Of a stretch of DNA of 64,000 nt, positions 63,369 through 64,000 are shown in pieces. This DNA is from Variovorax sp. OV329. GTDB lineage: Bacteria; Pseudomonadota; Gammaproteobacteria; Burkholderiales; Burkholderiaceae_C. The notes beneath the pieces were generated by a model. The model was not told where the DNA came from, did not search any database, and saw only the letters and a list, made by a program, of their open reading frames with translations. Within the stretch, counting starts at the first letter, position 1, and each line of letters starts with the position of its first letter. A program made the position numbers and the translations under genes. The stretch lies in contig NZ_FOUG01000010.1 in the NCBI RefSeq assembly GCF_900114785.1, positions 141,516 through 205,515 of the forward strand. Reading direction: 5' to 3'.

Positions 63369-63731
63369 ATGCTTGATTCCCTGATGAGCCTCAACGTCCT
63401 GATCGTCGACGACAACGAGTCCGCGGCCGACCTGCTGCAGGAGCTTTTGCAGCTGCAGGACCACAAGGCGCTGTGCGCCTACACCGGCCAGCAGGCCCTG
63501 GACGCGGCGGCCGGCAACGACTTCAACGTCGCACTGGTCGACCTGACCCTGCCCGACATGCCGGGCACCCTGGTGGCGCAGCAATTGCGCGCCAAGTCAG
63601 GCGGCCCGCAGCTGATCGTCGCGGTGTCTGGCCATGCGCCTTCGGAAGCCACCCAAGGGCTGTTCGACCACCACCTGCAAAAGCCGATCGACTTCGACGC
63701 GCTGGACCGCATCCTGGCGCAGGCCGCATAG
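63369..63731 (+). CDS. Single-domain response regulator
   Basis: A 120-aa receiver with the acidic pair (VLIVDDNESA), phospho-acceptor Asp58 (VALVDLTLPDMPG) and the Lys motif (HHLQKPIDF). No output domain, so it is likely a CheY/Spo0F-type relay protein. An in-frame start at 63384 is possible. Last gene of the operon. Confidence 0.92.
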   Translation: MLDSLMSLNVLIVDDNESAADLLQELLQLQDHKALCAYTGQQALDAAAGNDFNVALVDLTLPDMPGTLVAQQLRAKSGGPQLIVAVSGHAPSEATQGLFDHHLQKPIDFDALDRILAQAA

Positions 63732-63802
63732 GCGGCAAGAGAAAGGCCGCCGGGCCCACGAAGGCGCGGCGGCTTGATCAGCCCGGCGGGGCTGGAGATC
63801 GA

Positions 63803-64000
63803 TCAGTCGGCGTAGACGCCGGCGGCCTTGATGACCGGGCCGAAGCGCGCCACTTCCGCCTGCACGAACTTCTTGTGCTCGGCCGGCTCCACGCGCTTGT
63901 CGCTGACCACCACCGCGCCCAGGCCTTCCTGCTTCTTGATGAAGTCCGGGTCCTTCAGGGCCACCTTCAGCGCATCGTTGATCTTCTTGAGCACCGGCGC
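63803..64000 (-). CDS. Bug/TctC-family solute receptor (C-terminal part; 5' end beyond window)
   Basis: The frame is open to the window edge on the minus strand. The visible 65 residues (LKKINDALKVALKDPDFIKK...AEVARFGPVIKAAGVYAD) are the C-terminal end of a Bug receptor, very like the ends of the two receptors at 7266 and 10051. The whole protein would be about 320 aa. Confidence 0.8.
   Translation of the reverse strand, partial: APVLKKINDALKVALKDPDFIKKQEGLGAVVVSDKRVEPAEHKKFVQAEVARFGPVIKAAGVYAD

Noticed and set aside
63740..63775. GC-rich inverted repeat between the response regulator and the Bug gene
   Set aside because: GCCGCC/GGCGGC arms exist, but without a U-run or good symmetry; too weak to call as a terminator.

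Overview
The window is GC-rich chromosomal DNA from a betaproteobacterium, most likely family Comamonadaceae (Variovorax, Ramlibacter or Acidovorax-like). The reasons are three Bug/TctC-type periplasmic receptors, the order yicC-gmk-rpoZ-spoT-greB, the neighbourhoods lolB-ispE-tRNA-Gln-prs-rplY-pth and hrcA-nadK-recN-rapZ, and a tandem glycine riboswitch ahead of a D-amino-acid dehydrogenase. The genus is inferred, not proven. I see no insertion sequence, prophage, CRISPR array or rRNA operon. Four tRNA genes are present.

Layout. 1-5.2 kb: the end of an MscS-type channel gene, two divergent DUF1254/DUF1214 proteins and a BamE-like lipoprotein. 5.2-11.3 kb: a small-acid catabolic and uptake cluster (RraA-type aldolase, 2-hydroxyacid dehydrogenase, two Bug receptors, SMP-30 lactonase, IclR regulator); its two outward promoters share a 37-bp element. 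11.4-14 kb: tRNA-Ser, an M30-like metallopeptidase lipoprotein and a secreted protein with an EF-hand-like loop. 14.1-18.7 kb, leftward: Ser/Thr kinase, PP2C phosphatase, rph, rdgB, hemW. 18.8-25.2 kb: yicC, gmk, rpoZ, spoT, greB, glycine riboswitch, dadA. 25.2-27.4 kb: tRNA-Arg, an FHA protein, a DUF2165 membrane protein, a candidate CU-rich small RNA, a DUF3606 protein and a CAU tRNA. 27.4-35.9 kb: hrcA, nadK, recN, rapZ, mutY, a dynamin-like GTPase and mutM. 36-41.8 kb: TPR lipoprotein, lolB, ispE, tRNA-Gln, prs, rplY, pth. 41.9-51.6 kb: a small secreted protein, a ferredoxin, a dipeptide-type ABC importer coupled to an amidase and an alpha/beta hydrolase, then a LysR regulator and a tautomerase. 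51.6-57 kb: TTC38-like TPR protein, phosphoglycerate-mutase-like phosphatase, a toxin-antitoxin locus whose ParE/RelE toxin is frameshifted, a PaaI thioesterase, a RidA protein, a lipoprotein and an aldo/keto reductase. 57.1-63.7 kb: a compact signalling operon of a CHASE3-GAF hybrid kinase with three receivers, a free-standing CheR, a receiver-less CheB, a REC-histidine kinase and a single-domain receiver. The right edge cuts a third Bug receptor gene.

The parts most worth following up are the CheR/CheB phosphorelay operon, which has no chemoreceptor, CheA or CheW beside it but a palindrome plus a third half-site upstream; the CU-rich candidate small RNA at 26.8-26.9 kb; the shared promoter element of the IclR cluster; the broken toxin beside an intact antitoxin and operator; and a nested dyad just in front of the phosphoglycerate-mutase-like gene. 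Apart from the last, most genes are core housekeeping genes in conserved order.
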